Shown here piece by piece: positions 18,829-26,891 of a stretch of 64,000 bases of DNA. Origin of the DNA: Halomonas ramblicola. Its GTDB lineage: Bacteria; Pseudomonadota; Gammaproteobacteria; Pseudomonadales; Halomonadaceae. The stretch spans positions 74,095 to 138,094 of the forward strand of contig NZ_JAUFPL010000004.1 of NCBI RefSeq assembly GCF_030409215.1. Reading direction: 5' to 3'. Position numbers and translations under genes: made by a program. The first letter of the stretch is position 1, and each line of letters opens with the position of its first letter. Below the pieces are notes generated by a model, which saw nothing but the letters and a program-made list of their open reading frames with translations, had not been told where the DNA came from and did not search any database.

Positions 18829-19034
18829 CTCTCGGGTCGGTCTCCGGGCTGACGAGCGAAGGGCCTGGATGGCGAGGCACCTCCGGAACCGCCGCCTTCC
18901 CATGCCGGTTCGGCACAGTGGCGTCCTGGCGGTTCGCATCTCGATCACCGTTGCGGGGGCAGCGTCGGACTGGCTCGTGGAGCGCACCGACTTCCCGTTT
19001 ACCTGGTGGAACCTCGTCCACCAGCACCCGAGAG
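18829..19034 (-). promoter_or_regulatory. cobalamin riboswitch ahead of btuB
   Basis: On the minus strand a nine-base P1 stem closes the element (CTCTCGGGT at 19026-19034 with ACCCGAGAG at 18829-18837). Inside are the core GCTGCCCCCGCAACGGTG, CGCCACTGTGCCG, CATGGGAAGGCGGCGG, and the B12 box CAGCCCGGAGACCGAC. Between the element and btuB (18686-18828) the leader can form a further hairpin from CATGCCGG and CCGGCATG arms. No U-tract follows, so translational control is more likely than termination; that last point is inference. Confidence 0.96.
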
Positions 19035-19097
19035 TGCGCGTAAGCTAGCAACCCCGGCGAGGGGCGTCAATCGGCACGACCGCGCCCTTGACATGAT

Positions 19098-19523
19098 TCA
19101 ACGGATCCGCCGCGCCAGGCCGTGACGCACGTACCACACCGCCTCGCAGCGCGCCGCCACCTCCTGGGCCAACCAGCCGTTGAGATCGCGCAACCGGCGA
19201 GCGTCGGGGGCCATGGGCACGATGCCGCGCCCCATCTCGTCGAGGATCAGCACCACTTCGCCGCCCGCGGCACGCTGCACCTCGGCCAGTGCGTCCAGCC
19301 TGGCCCGCCAGGACGCCCGCACGCCGTCATCGTCGCCCTCGGCCAGGGCCGCCGCCAGCCAGTCGGCCCAACCGGTGACCACCAGGGGCACGCCGGGCGC
19401 CGGGTCATCGTACCGGGTCGCGACGCCCTCCCCCGCGGCCAGTCGGTGCCAGCGCGCCGCGGGGAAGCGCTCGGCTACCAGGGCGCGTCGACCGGAGCAG
19501 GCACCGCCGATGAAGCACTGCAT
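19098..19523 (-). CDS. degenerate CobU-like protein
   Basis: A 141-residue protein related to the adenosylcobinamide kinase/guanylyltransferase CobU but much shorter (CobU is about 180-190). The N-terminus keeps a P-loop-like GGACSGRRAL in which the catalytic Lys-Ser is replaced by Arg-Arg, and the guanylylated-histidine motif is absent. The C-terminal half keeps the motif DEMGRGIVPMAPDARRLRD and the following helix, a good match to the CobU ending. GGAGGGAG lies about eight bases before the ATG, inside cobC, so it is a real gene. It is the last gene of the block. Function unknown. Confidence 0.72.
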   Translation of the reverse strand: MQCFIGGACSGRRALVAERFPAARWHRLAAGEGVATRYDDPAPGVPLVVTGWADWLAAALAEGDDDGVRASWRARLDALAEVQRAAGGEVVLILDEMGRGIVPMAPDARRLRDLNGWLAQEVAARCEAVWYVRHGLARRIR

Positions 19524-20125
19524 CGCCAGTCTCCCTCCTCATGCACGAAAACGAAACGGCGCCCCTGGGCCTGGCCCACCACGCCCTCCCAGAAGTCGGC
19601 CGCCTCCAGGCGGCGGCGCAGCTCGCGGATCGCCCCACCGTGGCTCACCGCCAGCACGCGGCGATGGCCATGCGCCTGTGCCTCCGCCAGTACGTCGTCC
19701 AGCCAGGCGGAGAGCCGCGCCCAGAGATCGTCGGCGGACTCGCCGCCGGGTGTGGCCAGCCGCCCCTGGCTGTCCACCCAGGCGCGATAGCCCGGGTCGT
19801 CCTTGAGTTCCTCCCAGGTGCGCCCCTCGTAGTCACCGAAGTCCAGTTCGCGCAGCCGGGCATCGAAGCACGGCGCCTCTTCCGGGGTCCCGGGCGCACG
19901 GCCCTCCAGCACATGGGCCAGCGTCTGCCGGCAGCGCCTCAGGTCGCTGCAGTGGACGGCATCGAAGGCGAGGTCCGCCAGATGGTCGCGCAGCCGGTCC
20001 ATGTCGGGCAGCGCCTCGGGCATCTGCAGCGGGATGTCGCGCTGGCCCTGGTAGCGCCGTTCGCGGTTCCAGGCGGTCAGGCCATGACGCACCACCACCA
20101 GCTCCAGGCGCAGAGCAGCAGCCAT
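19475..20125 (-). CDS. cobC: alpha-ribazole phosphatase family histidine phosphatase
   Basis: Phosphoglycerate-mutase-like enzyme of 216 residues, expected to remove phosphate from alpha-ribazole phosphate or adenosylcobalamin phosphate. The catalytic RHG motif is in VVRHGLTAWN near residue 12, the second arginine/glutamate region is in ARLRELDFGDYEG, and the second histidine is in VSHGGAIREL. GGAGG precedes the ATG at 20125. It overlaps cobS by 49 bases and the CobU-like gene by 49 bases. Function is assigned from context, since the family is broad. Confidence 0.85.
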   Translation of the reverse strand: MAAALRLELVVVRHGLTAWNRERRYQGQRDIPLQMPEALPDMDRLRDHLADLAFDAVHCSDLRRCRQTLAHVLEGRAPGTPEEAPCFDARLRELDFGDYEGRTWEELKDDPGYRAWVDSQGRLATPGGESADDLWARLSAWLDDVLAEAQAHGHRRVLAVSHGGAIRELRRRLEAADFWEGVVGQAQGRRFVFVHEEGDWRCSASSAVPAPVDAPW

Positions 20126-20847
20126 AGTTCTCCTCCCTCGATGGCGGCACCCACGATATCGCCGTTGATGCCGGTGAAGACCCGGACCATGGCCAGGCCA
20201 AATAACGATAAAAAGAGCAGAAGCAGGAACACCAGCAGCGCGGCGAGCAGCCAGACGCCGACGGGCAGGAAGCCGAAGACGACCGCCAGCGGCAGCAGCG
20301 ACAGCGCCAGGTCGCGCCGCGCCAGATGTTGTCGCCAGGTCCAGGCCAGTCCCTCGCGACGGGCCAGGGGCGCCAGGCGCAGCAGCGCCAGCGCGCCGAA
20401 GCGCGCCAGGGCCGGCAGCAGCACCAGCAACCCGGGGCTTGCCCCGGCCTCGAGCAGCGCCCAGAGCAGCACGCCCTTCCAGGCCAGCAGGAACACCAGG
20501 GTCAGGATGGCGAAGCTGCCCACCTGGGCATCCTTCATGATCGCCCAGCGCTTCTCCAGGGGGGCGTTGCTGCCCAGGGCATCGGCGACGTCCATCACCC
20601 CGTCCAGGTGCAGCCCGCCGGATAGCGCCACCCAGAGGCTGAGCAGCGCCAGCGCCAGCAGCGGGGTGGGCAGTCCCTGCCACAGCGCGGCCAGCAGGGC
20701 CAGGCCGGCACCGATCAGCAGCCCCACCAGGGGGAAGGCACGCAGCGCCCAGCGACAGCTGCCGGCATGCCAGGGGCAGGCGATGGGCACAGGCACTCGG
20801 GTCAGGAACTGCAGCGCCAGCACCAGGCCGTGGAAGGCGTTCCTCAT
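20077..20847 (-). CDS. cobS: adenosylcobinamide-GDP ribazoletransferase CobS
   Basis: Membrane enzyme of 256 residues joining adenosylcobinamide-GDP with alpha-ribazole (phosphate) to make cobalamin (phosphate). The family motif LSGGLHLDGVMDVADALG lies near residue 80, and INGDIVGA lies near the C-terminus. Several hydrophobic segments are evident (LLALALLSLWVAL, LLVFLLLLFLSLF). The ATG overlaps the cobU stop (ATGA). The 3' end overlaps cobC by 49 bases. Confidence 0.93.
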   Translation of the reverse strand: MRNAFHGLVLALQFLTRVPVPIACPWHAGSCRWALRAFPLVGLLIGAGLALLAALWQGLPTPLLALALLSLWVALSGGLHLDGVMDVADALGSNAPLEKRWAIMKDAQVGSFAILTLVFLLAWKGVLLWALLEAGASPGLLVLLPALARFGALALLRLAPLARREGLAWTWRQHLARRDLALSLLPLAVVFGFLPVGVWLLAALLVFLLLLFLSLFGLAMVRVFTGINGDIVGAAIEGGELWLLLCAWSWWWCVMA

Positions 20848-21413
20848 GGCGTCGTCTCCCTGCCGCCGTCGTCGGGTTCCCGGTCGATGGCTTTCCATTC
20901 GAGGGGCAGGCCGGCCACCGCCTCCTGCACCCGGTCGGCCTCCCGGGCCAATCGAATATGCAGCCGCTGCAGGAAGGCCAGGTAGCGCCGGGTCTCGCCG
21001 TCCGAGGGTGGCAGGTCCTCGTTGAGGTCGTTGGAGACCACCACCAGGGCGATATCACGGGCCCGTGCCGTCTCGATCACCCGCGCCAGCATCGCCTCCC
21101 CCTCCGCCTCGCTACCGCCGCCGGCATAGAGCCACTGGCTGGCCCAGAGGGTCAGGCAGTCCAGCAGGACGGTATCGCGGCCCCCCACCTCGGCCAGGGC
21201 GGCGTCCAGCGCCGGGGGCGCCTCCAGGGTGCGCCAGCCGTCACCGCGCTCGCGCCGGTGGCGGGCGATGCGTGCGTCCATCTCAGCGTCCGCGGCCCGC
21301 GCCGTGGCGAGATAGACGCGCTCGCCGCCGCGGGCGGCTTGCCACTCGTGGGCCAGGCCCTCGGCGCAGCGGCTCTTGCCGGACCGGGCGCCGCCGCTGA
21401 CGAAGGCGATCAT
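20844..21413 (-). CDS. cobU: adenosylcobinamide kinase / guanylyltransferase CobU
   Basis: Bifunctional enzyme of 189 residues that phosphorylates adenosylcobinamide and transfers GMP to it. The P-loop FVSGGARSGKSR opens the protein, and the guanylylated histidine lies in ARIARHRRERGDGWRTLE. In the second half the usual NEVGxGIVP motif is replaced by SNDLNEDLPP, which is unusual; the lost motif survives in the neighbouring CobU-like protein (19098-19523). The ATG overlaps the cobD stop. Confidence 0.9.
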   Translation of the reverse strand: MIAFVSGGARSGKSRCAEGLAHEWQAARGGERVYLATARAADAEMDARIARHRRERGDGWRTLEAPPALDAALAEVGGRDTVLLDCLTLWASQWLYAGGGSEAEGEAMLARVIETARARDIALVVVSNDLNEDLPPSDGETRRYLAFLQRLHIRLAREADRVQEAVAGLPLEWKAIDREPDDGGRETTP

Positions 21414-22549
21414 GGCGCGTCCTCCCCGCCACTGTCCGCCAGCGCGCCGGCCAGCGCCGTCAGCAGGCGGTCGTTTTCCTCGGAGTCGCGCAGCGCCAGG
21501 CGCAGCCAGCCACCGTCGAGCCCGGGGAAGGACTCGGTATGGCGCACCAGCACCCCGCGGCGCAGCAGCGCCGGCAGCAGCCGCCGGGTTGCCACGCGCC
21601 CCTCGGGATGGCGCACCAGGAAGAAGTTGGCGCGGCTCGGCACCACCTCGAGGCCCAGGCCCGCGAGCCCGGCCTGCAGCCGCGGCCGCTCGACGGCGAG
21701 CCAACGTCGAGTGCGGTCCAGGAAGTCGCGATCCGCCAGCAGCGGCGCCACCAGTTCGGCGGCCAGGCCGTTGACGCTCCAGGCGGGCTGGAGCGACGCC
21801 GCGGCCTCCACCGTCTCGGGGGCGGCCAGCAGGTAGCCGAGGCGCAGCCCCGGCAGGGTGTAGCGCTTGGTGAGCGAACGCAACAGGATCAGGTGGTCGA
21901 AGCGCGCCAGCAGCGGCGTCAGCGCCTCCTGCGCTTGCCCCTCCCCGCCCTCGTCGTCCACGAAATCGATGAAGGCCTCGTCGACGACCACCCGGCAGTC
22001 GCACGCCGCGGTCAGCTCGAGCAACCACTCCATCTCGCCTCGGGGCAGCAGGCCACCGGTAGGGTTGTTGGGCCGGCACAGGAAGAGCAGCCGGGCCTCG
22101 CCCAGGGCGGCGACCACGGCGTCGGGGTCGAGGCGGAAGCCGGGTGGCGCGAGCGGAACCTCGACGACCGGCAGTCCCTGGGCCGCGCAGGCCCGGGCAT
22201 ACTCGGCGAAGCTCGGCTGAACGATGGCCGCCGGCCGGCCCGGGTGCTGGCCGGCATGCAGGGCGGCGGCCAGGAAGATCGCCTCGGCGCCGCCGTTGGT
22301 GAGCAGCACCCGCTCCGGCGTGATGCCCTCATGGGCGGCGATGGCGGCACGGGCCTCGGTATAGTCGGGATCGGGATAGTCGGCCAGGCCGGCGACCCGC
22401 TCCGCCAGCCAGCCGGCCAGCCAGGCCGGCGGTCCCAGGGGGTTGAGGTTGGCGCTGGCATCCAGCACCGGAGTGTCCGCCGACAGGCCGAAGCGGGCCA
22501 GCAGCGGCGCCGCCCGGCCGCCGTGCAGGGGCCAGTCGAGTGGGCTCAT
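21410..22549 (-). CDS. cobD: threonine-phosphate decarboxylase (CobD/CobC type)
   Basis: PLP-dependent fold-type I enzyme of 379 residues making (R)-1-amino-2-propanol O-2-phosphate, the linker of the nucleotide loop. Visible features: DASANLNPLGPP near the start, NGGAEAIFLAA, CRPNNPTGGLL, VVDEAFIDF and the PLP lysine in LRSLTKRYTLPGLRLGY. The C-terminus ends with RLALRDSEENDRLL. Its ends overlap cbiB and cobU by four bases each. It resembles histidinol-phosphate aminotransferases, but the cob context and these motifs favour the decarboxylase. Confidence 0.9.
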   Translation of the reverse strand: MSPLDWPLHGGRAAPLLARFGLSADTPVLDASANLNPLGPPAWLAGWLAERVAGLADYPDPDYTEARAAIAAHEGITPERVLLTNGGAEAIFLAAALHAGQHPGRPAAIVQPSFAEYARACAAQGLPVVEVPLAPPGFRLDPDAVVAALGEARLLFLCRPNNPTGGLLPRGEMEWLLELTAACDCRVVVDEAFIDFVDDEGGEGQAQEALTPLLARFDHLILLRSLTKRYTLPGLRLGYLLAAPETVEAAASLQPAWSVNGLAAELVAPLLADRDFLDRTRRWLAVERPRLQAGLAGLGLEVVPSRANFFLVRHPEGRVATRRLLPALLRRGVLVRHTESFPGLDGGWLRLALRDSEENDRLLTALAGALADSGGEDAP

Positions 22550-23523
22550 GGCAGCGTCTCCTTCAACAGCACCAGCGCCCCCAGCAGCGCCAGGCAGCCG
22601 GTCCAGCCGCCGTGCATCAGGCGGATGGCGGCGTCGATATGCTCGCCCCGCAGCCGCTCGTGGGGCGAGCCGAGCCGCGCCCGCTCGGAGACCTCGCCCC
22701 GGTAGTAATTGGTGCCGCCGAGCTGCACGCCCAGCAGGTTGGCCACCATGGCCTCCGGCCAGCCGGCGTTGGGGCTGGGATGGCGCGGCGCCTCGCGGCG
22801 GGTGGCCACCAGGGCACCTCGGGTACGCAGGCCTCCGACGACGAAGCCACCCAACCACAGGGTCAGGACGGTCAGCCGCGCCGGCAGCCAGTTGGCGACA
22901 TCGTCCAGACGCGCCGAGGCCCTGCCGAAATCGACGTAGCGTTCGCTACGGTAGCCCACCATGGAGTCCAGGGTGTTCACCGCCTTGTAGGCCAGCGCCA
23001 GAGGCGCGCCACCGAGCAGGGCGAAGCACAGCGGTGCGGTAATGCCATCGACGGTGTTCTCGGCCACCGTCTCCACCGCGCCCCGGGTGATCCCGGCCTC
23101 ATCGAGGCGCTGGGTATCGCGCCCCACCACCCTGGCGAGCGCCCGGCGGGCGGCGACCAGATCGCCGGCCGCCAGCGGGGTCGCCACTGCTCGGGCGGCG
23201 TCGCGCAGCCCCTTGATGGCCAGGCAGCTGGCCAGCAGCCACCACTCGGCGAGCCAGCCCAGCCAGGGGTGGAGCCGGGCCAGCAGCGCCAGCGCGCCCC
23301 AGGCCAGGGCATAGGAGCCCAGCACCACCAGGGCGGTCATCAGCGCCCCCTTGAGGCGCCGCGCCCGGGGCGTGCCACAGTTCCAGGCCCGCTCCAGTCG
23401 GGCGATCGCCGCCCCCAGGCCCACCACCGGGTGCGGCAGGCCGCGGGGATCGCCCATGACCAGGTCCAGGGCCACGGCGGCCCCCACCAGGCCGAGCAGG
23501 GAGAGCGAGAAGGGTTCAGCCAT
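22546..23523 (-). CDS. cbiB: adenosylcobinamide-phosphate synthase CbiB
   Basis: Integral membrane protein of 325 residues that attaches aminopropanol (phosphate) to cobyric acid. Typical motifs are DLVMGDPRGLPHPVVGLG at the start, ETVAENTVDGITAPLCFALLGG, AYKAVNTLDSMVGYRSERY and HPSPNAGWPEAMVANLLGVQLGG. It overlaps the cobT end by eight bases and the cobD start by four. Also known as CobD in the Pseudomonas denitrificans naming scheme. Confidence 0.94.
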   Translation of the reverse strand: MAEPFSLSLLGLVGAAVALDLVMGDPRGLPHPVVGLGAAIARLERAWNCGTPRARRLKGALMTALVVLGSYALAWGALALLARLHPWLGWLAEWWLLASCLAIKGLRDAARAVATPLAAGDLVAARRALARVVGRDTQRLDEAGITRGAVETVAENTVDGITAPLCFALLGGAPLALAYKAVNTLDSMVGYRSERYVDFGRASARLDDVANWLPARLTVLTLWLGGFVVGGLRTRGALVATRREAPRHPSPNAGWPEAMVANLLGVQLGGTNYYRGEVSERARLGSPHERLRGEHIDAAIRLMHGGWTGCLALLGALVLLKETLP

Positions 23524-24583
23524 CGACGCTCGCCCCCGCGATGCCGGCATCGTCGAAGGTGGCCATCTCGGCGAGCATGCGGCAGGCCGAATCCAGCAGT
23601 GGGAAGGCCAGGGCCGCCCCGCTGCCCTCCCCCAGGCACAGTTCCAGGTCCAGCAGCGGATGCGCCTCCAGGGCCGCCAGGGCCAGCTCGTGCCCGGGTT
23701 CCCGGGAGCGGTGGCCGAACACCAGATAGTCGCGCAGCGCCGGCTCGAGCCGACAGGCGATGAGGGCCGCCAGCGTGGCGATGAAACCATCCACCAGCAA
23801 CGGCAGGCGATGCGACGCCCCGCCCAGCAAGGCTCCGGCCATGGCGGCGATCTCCAGGCCCCCCACCGCCGCCAGGGCACCGAGGGGGTCGGCCGGGTCC
23901 GGCCGGCGGGCGGCCAGGGCCCGCTCGATCACCGCCCGCTTGTGGGCCAGGCGCGCCGCGTCGATGCCGGTGCCCGGCCCCACCAGGCGATCCAGCGGCT
24001 CGCCGGTGAGCACCGCCAGCAGGGCGCTGCTGGCGGTGGTGTTGGCGATGCCCATCTCGCCGACGATCAGGCAGCGACAGCCGGCGGCCACCGCCCGTTC
24101 GGCGGCACGAACACCCGCCTGGATGGCGCGCTCGGCCTCCTCGCGGCGCATGGCGTCGCTCTCGAGCATATTGGCGGTGCCGGGACGCACCCTGTCATGC
24201 ACCAGTTGGGGGTGGTCGGCCAGCCTCTCGGGCAGCGGCGTGGCCACGCCGACGTCGGTCACCTCCAGGCGGGCACCGTGCTGGCGAGCAAAGACGTTGA
24301 TCGCCGCCCCGCCGGCGGCGAAGTTGGCCACCATCTGGGCGGTGACCACCTGGGGAAAGGCCGAGACGCCTTCGGCCGCCACGCCATGATCGGCGGCGAA
24401 CACCAGCACGCCGGGCGGCGCGACCCGCGGTCGCTCCTCGCCCTGGATCGCCGCCAGCGCCACGGCCAACCGCTCCAGGCGCCCCAGGCTGCCCGGTGGC
24501 TTGGTGAGGCGGTCGAGGCGCTGGGCGGCACGCTCGGCGGCGACGATATCGCGGGGGGGAAGACGTTCGGGAATGACGCTCAC
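23516..24583 (-). CDS. cobT: nicotinate-nucleotide--dimethylbenzimidazole phosphoribosyltransferase CobT
   Basis: Makes alpha-ribazole phosphate from nicotinate mononucleotide and dimethylbenzimidazole. The protein is about 355 residues. Motifs are LTKPPGSLGRLE, VFAADHGVAAEGVSAFPQ, EMGIANTTASSALLA, GPGTGID and the catalytic glutamate Glu319 in LCLGEGSGAAL. The start is a GTG at 24583 with AGGAG eight bases upstream; an in-frame start about 25 codons earlier has no site. It heads the late-assembly block, and no riboswitch lies in the 154 bases before the divergent radical SAM gene. Confidence 0.93.
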   Translation of the reverse strand: MSVIPERLPPRDIVAAERAAQRLDRLTKPPGSLGRLERLAVALAAIQGEERPRVAPPGVLVFAADHGVAAEGVSAFPQVVTAQMVANFAAGGAAINVFARQHGARLEVTDVGVATPLPERLADHPQLVHDRVRPGTANMLESDAMRREEAERAIQAGVRAAERAVAAGCRCLIVGEMGIANTTASSALLAVLTGEPLDRLVGPGTGIDAARLAHKRAVIERALAARRPDPADPLGALAAVGGLEIAAMAGALLGGASHRLPLLVDGFIATLAALIACRLEPALRDYLVFGHRSREPGHELALAALEAHPLLDLELCLGEGSGAALAFPLLDSACRMLAEMATFDDAGIAGASVDG

Positions 24584-24657
24584 ACGGGCCTCTCCTGGCG
24601 GGAATCCATTCGGCGGCGCCCATCTTACCAGAGACGGACCCAGGCGGCGGACGGCCA

Positions 24658-24686
24658 CTGACAGCTCGGGCCAGGGCGACTATACT
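24658..24686 (+). promoter_or_regulatory. sigma-70 promoter of the radical SAM gene
   Basis: CTGACA (24658-24663, five of six consensus bases) is followed after 17 bases by TATACT (24681-24686, five of six). Transcription should begin near 24692, which places the LexA-like palindrome over the start point. About 45 bases of leader precede the ATG, with AAAGGAG at its end. Confidence 0.75.
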
Positions 24687-24696
24687 GGTCAGATAA

Positions 24697-24712
24697 CTGT
24701 ATAAATATACAG
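24697..24712 (+). promoter_or_regulatory. LexA (SOS) box
   Basis: CTGTATAAATATACAG is a perfect CTGT-N8-ACAG palindrome with an A/T-only centre, the gammaproteobacterial LexA consensus. It lies immediately downstream of the -10 hexamer, where LexA would block the start of transcription of the radical SAM gene. Confidence 0.85.
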
Positions 24713-24737
24713 AAATAGTTGCCAAAGGAGACGACCC

Positions 24738-25826
24738 ATGACCCCATCGCCCCCGGCAGACGGTATGGCCCGCAAGGGGCGCGGTGCCACCTTTGCCCCC
24801 CACAACCGCTTCGCGCCCACGACCAGCGAGGCGGAAGACGACGGCTGGTGGCGGGAGGAAGCGCCGGCGAGCCTGGCCACCGAGGTACGCGAAGAGCGCA
24901 CCCGCAGCGCGCTCTCCTGGAACACCTCGCCGGACCTGCCCTTCGACCGCTCGCTCAACCCCTATCGCGGCTGCGAGCACGGCTGCATCTACTGCTATGC
25001 CCGCCCCAGCCACGCCTACTGGGACCTCTCGCCGGGCCTGGACTTCGAGACGAAGCTGATCGCCCGCAGCGGCCTGGTGGAACGGCTGCGCGAGGAGCTG
25101 TGCAAGCCCGGCTATGTATGCCGACCGATCAACCTGTCAGGCAATACCGACTGCTACCAGCCCATCGAGGCCGAGCTGGGCACCACGCGAGCGGTGCTCG
25201 AGTTGCTGCTGGAGTGCCGGCACCCAGTGACCCTGGTGACCAAGAGCGCGCTGATCCTGCGTGACCGGGACCTGCTGGCGGCACTCGCCGAACGCCGCCT
25301 GGTACGGGTGATGGTGAGCCTGACCAGCCTGGACCGCGAGCTCAAGCGCGCCCTGGAGCCACGCGCCGCCTCGCCCTCGGCTCGCCTCAAGGTGATTCGA
25401 CGGCTGCGCGAGGCGGGCGTGCCGGTGGGCACCCTGGTGGCCCCGGTGATCCCGGGCCTGACCGACCAGGAGCTGGAACGGCTGCTGGAAGCCGCGAGGG
25501 AGGCCGGTGCCACGACCGCCGGCTGGATGCTGCTGCGCCTGCCCCACGAGGTGGCGCCGCTGTTCGAGGCCTGGCTCGAGACGCATTATCCCGAACGCGC
25601 CGGGCGAGTGATGAGCCTGATGCGCCAGTGCCGCGGCGGCGAGACCTACGACGCCCGCTTCGGTCACCGCATGCGCGGCGAGGGCGTGTTCGCCGACCTG
25701 CTGGAGCAGCGCTTCCGCGTGGCCTGCCGACGGCTGGAGTTCAACACCCCGGCGGGCGCCGATGCCATGGGACTGGACACCGGCGCCTTCCGTCCGCCCC
25801 GCGCCCAGGGCGATCTCTTCGGCTGA
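24738..25826 (+). CDS. PA0069 family radical SAM protein
   Basis: A 362-residue radical S-adenosylmethionine protein. The 4Fe-4S cluster motif CEHGCIYC (CX3CX2C) is near residue 79, after NTSPDLPFDRSLNPYRG. Other parts typical of this SplB-like group are INLSGNTDCYQPIEAEL and PVTLVTKSALILRDRD. The substrate is not known; relatives of spore photoproduct lyase repair DNA, but this group lacks a proven reaction. A LexA box and strong promoter directly upstream suggest induction by DNA damage. It is a single-gene unit: the next gene is convergent and ends nine bases away. Confidence 0.88.
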   Translation: MTPSPPADGMARKGRGATFAPHNRFAPTTSEAEDDGWWREEAPASLATEVREERTRSALSWNTSPDLPFDRSLNPYRGCEHGCIYCYARPSHAYWDLSPGLDFETKLIARSGLVERLREELCKPGYVCRPINLSGNTDCYQPIEAELGTTRAVLELLLECRHPVTLVTKSALILRDRDLLAALAERRLVRVMVSLTSLDRELKRALEPRAASPSARLKVIRRLREAGVPVGTLVAPVIPGLTDQELERLLEAAREAGATTAGWMLLRLPHEVAPLFEAWLETHYPERAGRVMSLMRQCRGGETYDARFGHRMRGEGVFADLLEQRFRVACRRLEFNTPAGADAMGLDTGAFRPPRAQGDLFG

Positions 25827-25835
25827 AGGCAGCAC

Positions 25836-26834
25836 CTAAGGGATCAGCACGGCGGCACCGGTAAGCCGTCCCTCGCGCAGATCCGCGAGGGCCCGGTTGG
25901 CCTCCCCCAGGGGATAGGCGCGGGTCTCGGTGCGGATGGGAACCTGGGGCGCGAGGCTCAGGAACTCCTCGCCGTCGCGACGGGTGAGGTTGGCCACCGA
26001 CTTCACGCAGCGCTCCTCCCACAACAGCCGATAGGGAAAGGCCGGGATATCCGACATATGGATGCCGCCCGAGACCACGGTGCCGCCGGGCCGCACCTGG
26101 GCGAGTGCCGTCGGGATGAGCGCGCCCACCGGGGCGAACAGCAAGGCGGCGTCCAGTGGCTCGGGGGGCGACTCGTCGCTGCCGCCGGCCCAGACGGCGC
26201 CCAGCCGCCGGGCGAAGGCCTGGGCGGTGGTATCGCCGGGGCGGGTAAAGGCGAAGACTCTCTGTCCGCGGGCCACCGACAGCTGGATCAGGATATGGGC
26301 GGCGGCACCGAAGCCGTAGAGGCCCAGTCGTCGGTTCTCTTCGCCACCGGCGAGGCGCCAGGTGCGGTAGCCGATCAGGCCGGCACAGAGCAGCGGGGCG
26401 AGGCCCTGGGCGTCGGTATCCTGCACGGGGAAGCAGTAGCGCGTGTCGGCCACGCCGTATTCCGCATAACCGCCGTCACGGGTGTAACCGGTGAACTCGG
26501 CCCGCCCGCAGAGGTTCTCGCGTCCGGCTCGACACGCCTCGCACTCGCCGCAGGTCCAGCCCAGCCAAGGCACGCCGATGCGCTGCCCGGGGGCGAGGTC
26601 ATCCACCCCCTCCCCCAGGGCAGTCACCTCGCCGATGATCTCATGCCCCGGCACCAGCGGCAGGCGCGGATCGGGCAGTTCGCCGTCCACCACATGCAGG
26701 TCGGTACGGCAGACGCCACAGGCCAGCACCCGGAACTGCACCTCGCCGGAGGCAGGCTTGGGCAGGGGCAACTCCTCCAGAACCAGGGGACGGCCGGGAG
26801 AGTGGAAACGCATGGCCCGCATGGAGTCGATCAC
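25836..26834 (-). CDS. zinc-dependent alcohol dehydrogenase family protein
   Basis: Medium-chain dehydrogenase of 332 residues. The catalytic-zinc motifs are CGVCRTDLH and GHEIIGEV. The structural-zinc cysteines are in CGECEACRAGRENLC. A Rossmann-type nucleotide site is near LGLYGFGAAAHILIQ, where the usual GxGxxG is GFGAAA. The start is a GTG at 26834 with AGGAGGAG upstream; an ATG four codons later is possible. The substrate is unknown; this subgroup reduces or oxidises alcohols or aldehydes with NAD(P). No partner genes are nearby. Confidence 0.88.
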   Translation of the reverse strand: MIDSMRAMRFHSPGRPLVLEELPLPKPASGEVQFRVLACGVCRTDLHVVDGELPDPRLPLVPGHEIIGEVTALGEGVDDLAPGQRIGVPWLGWTCGECEACRAGRENLCGRAEFTGYTRDGGYAEYGVADTRYCFPVQDTDAQGLAPLLCAGLIGYRTWRLAGGEENRRLGLYGFGAAAHILIQLSVARGQRVFAFTRPGDTTAQAFARRLGAVWAGGSDESPPEPLDAALLFAPVGALIPTALAQVRPGGTVVSGGIHMSDIPAFPYRLLWEERCVKSVANLTRRDGEEFLSLAPQVPIRTETRAYPLGEANRALADLREGRLTGAAVLIP

Positions 26835-26891
26835 GATGCTCCTCCTGTCGACACGGCGTGGATGACCCGCCTCGACAGGATAGCCCAGGCC

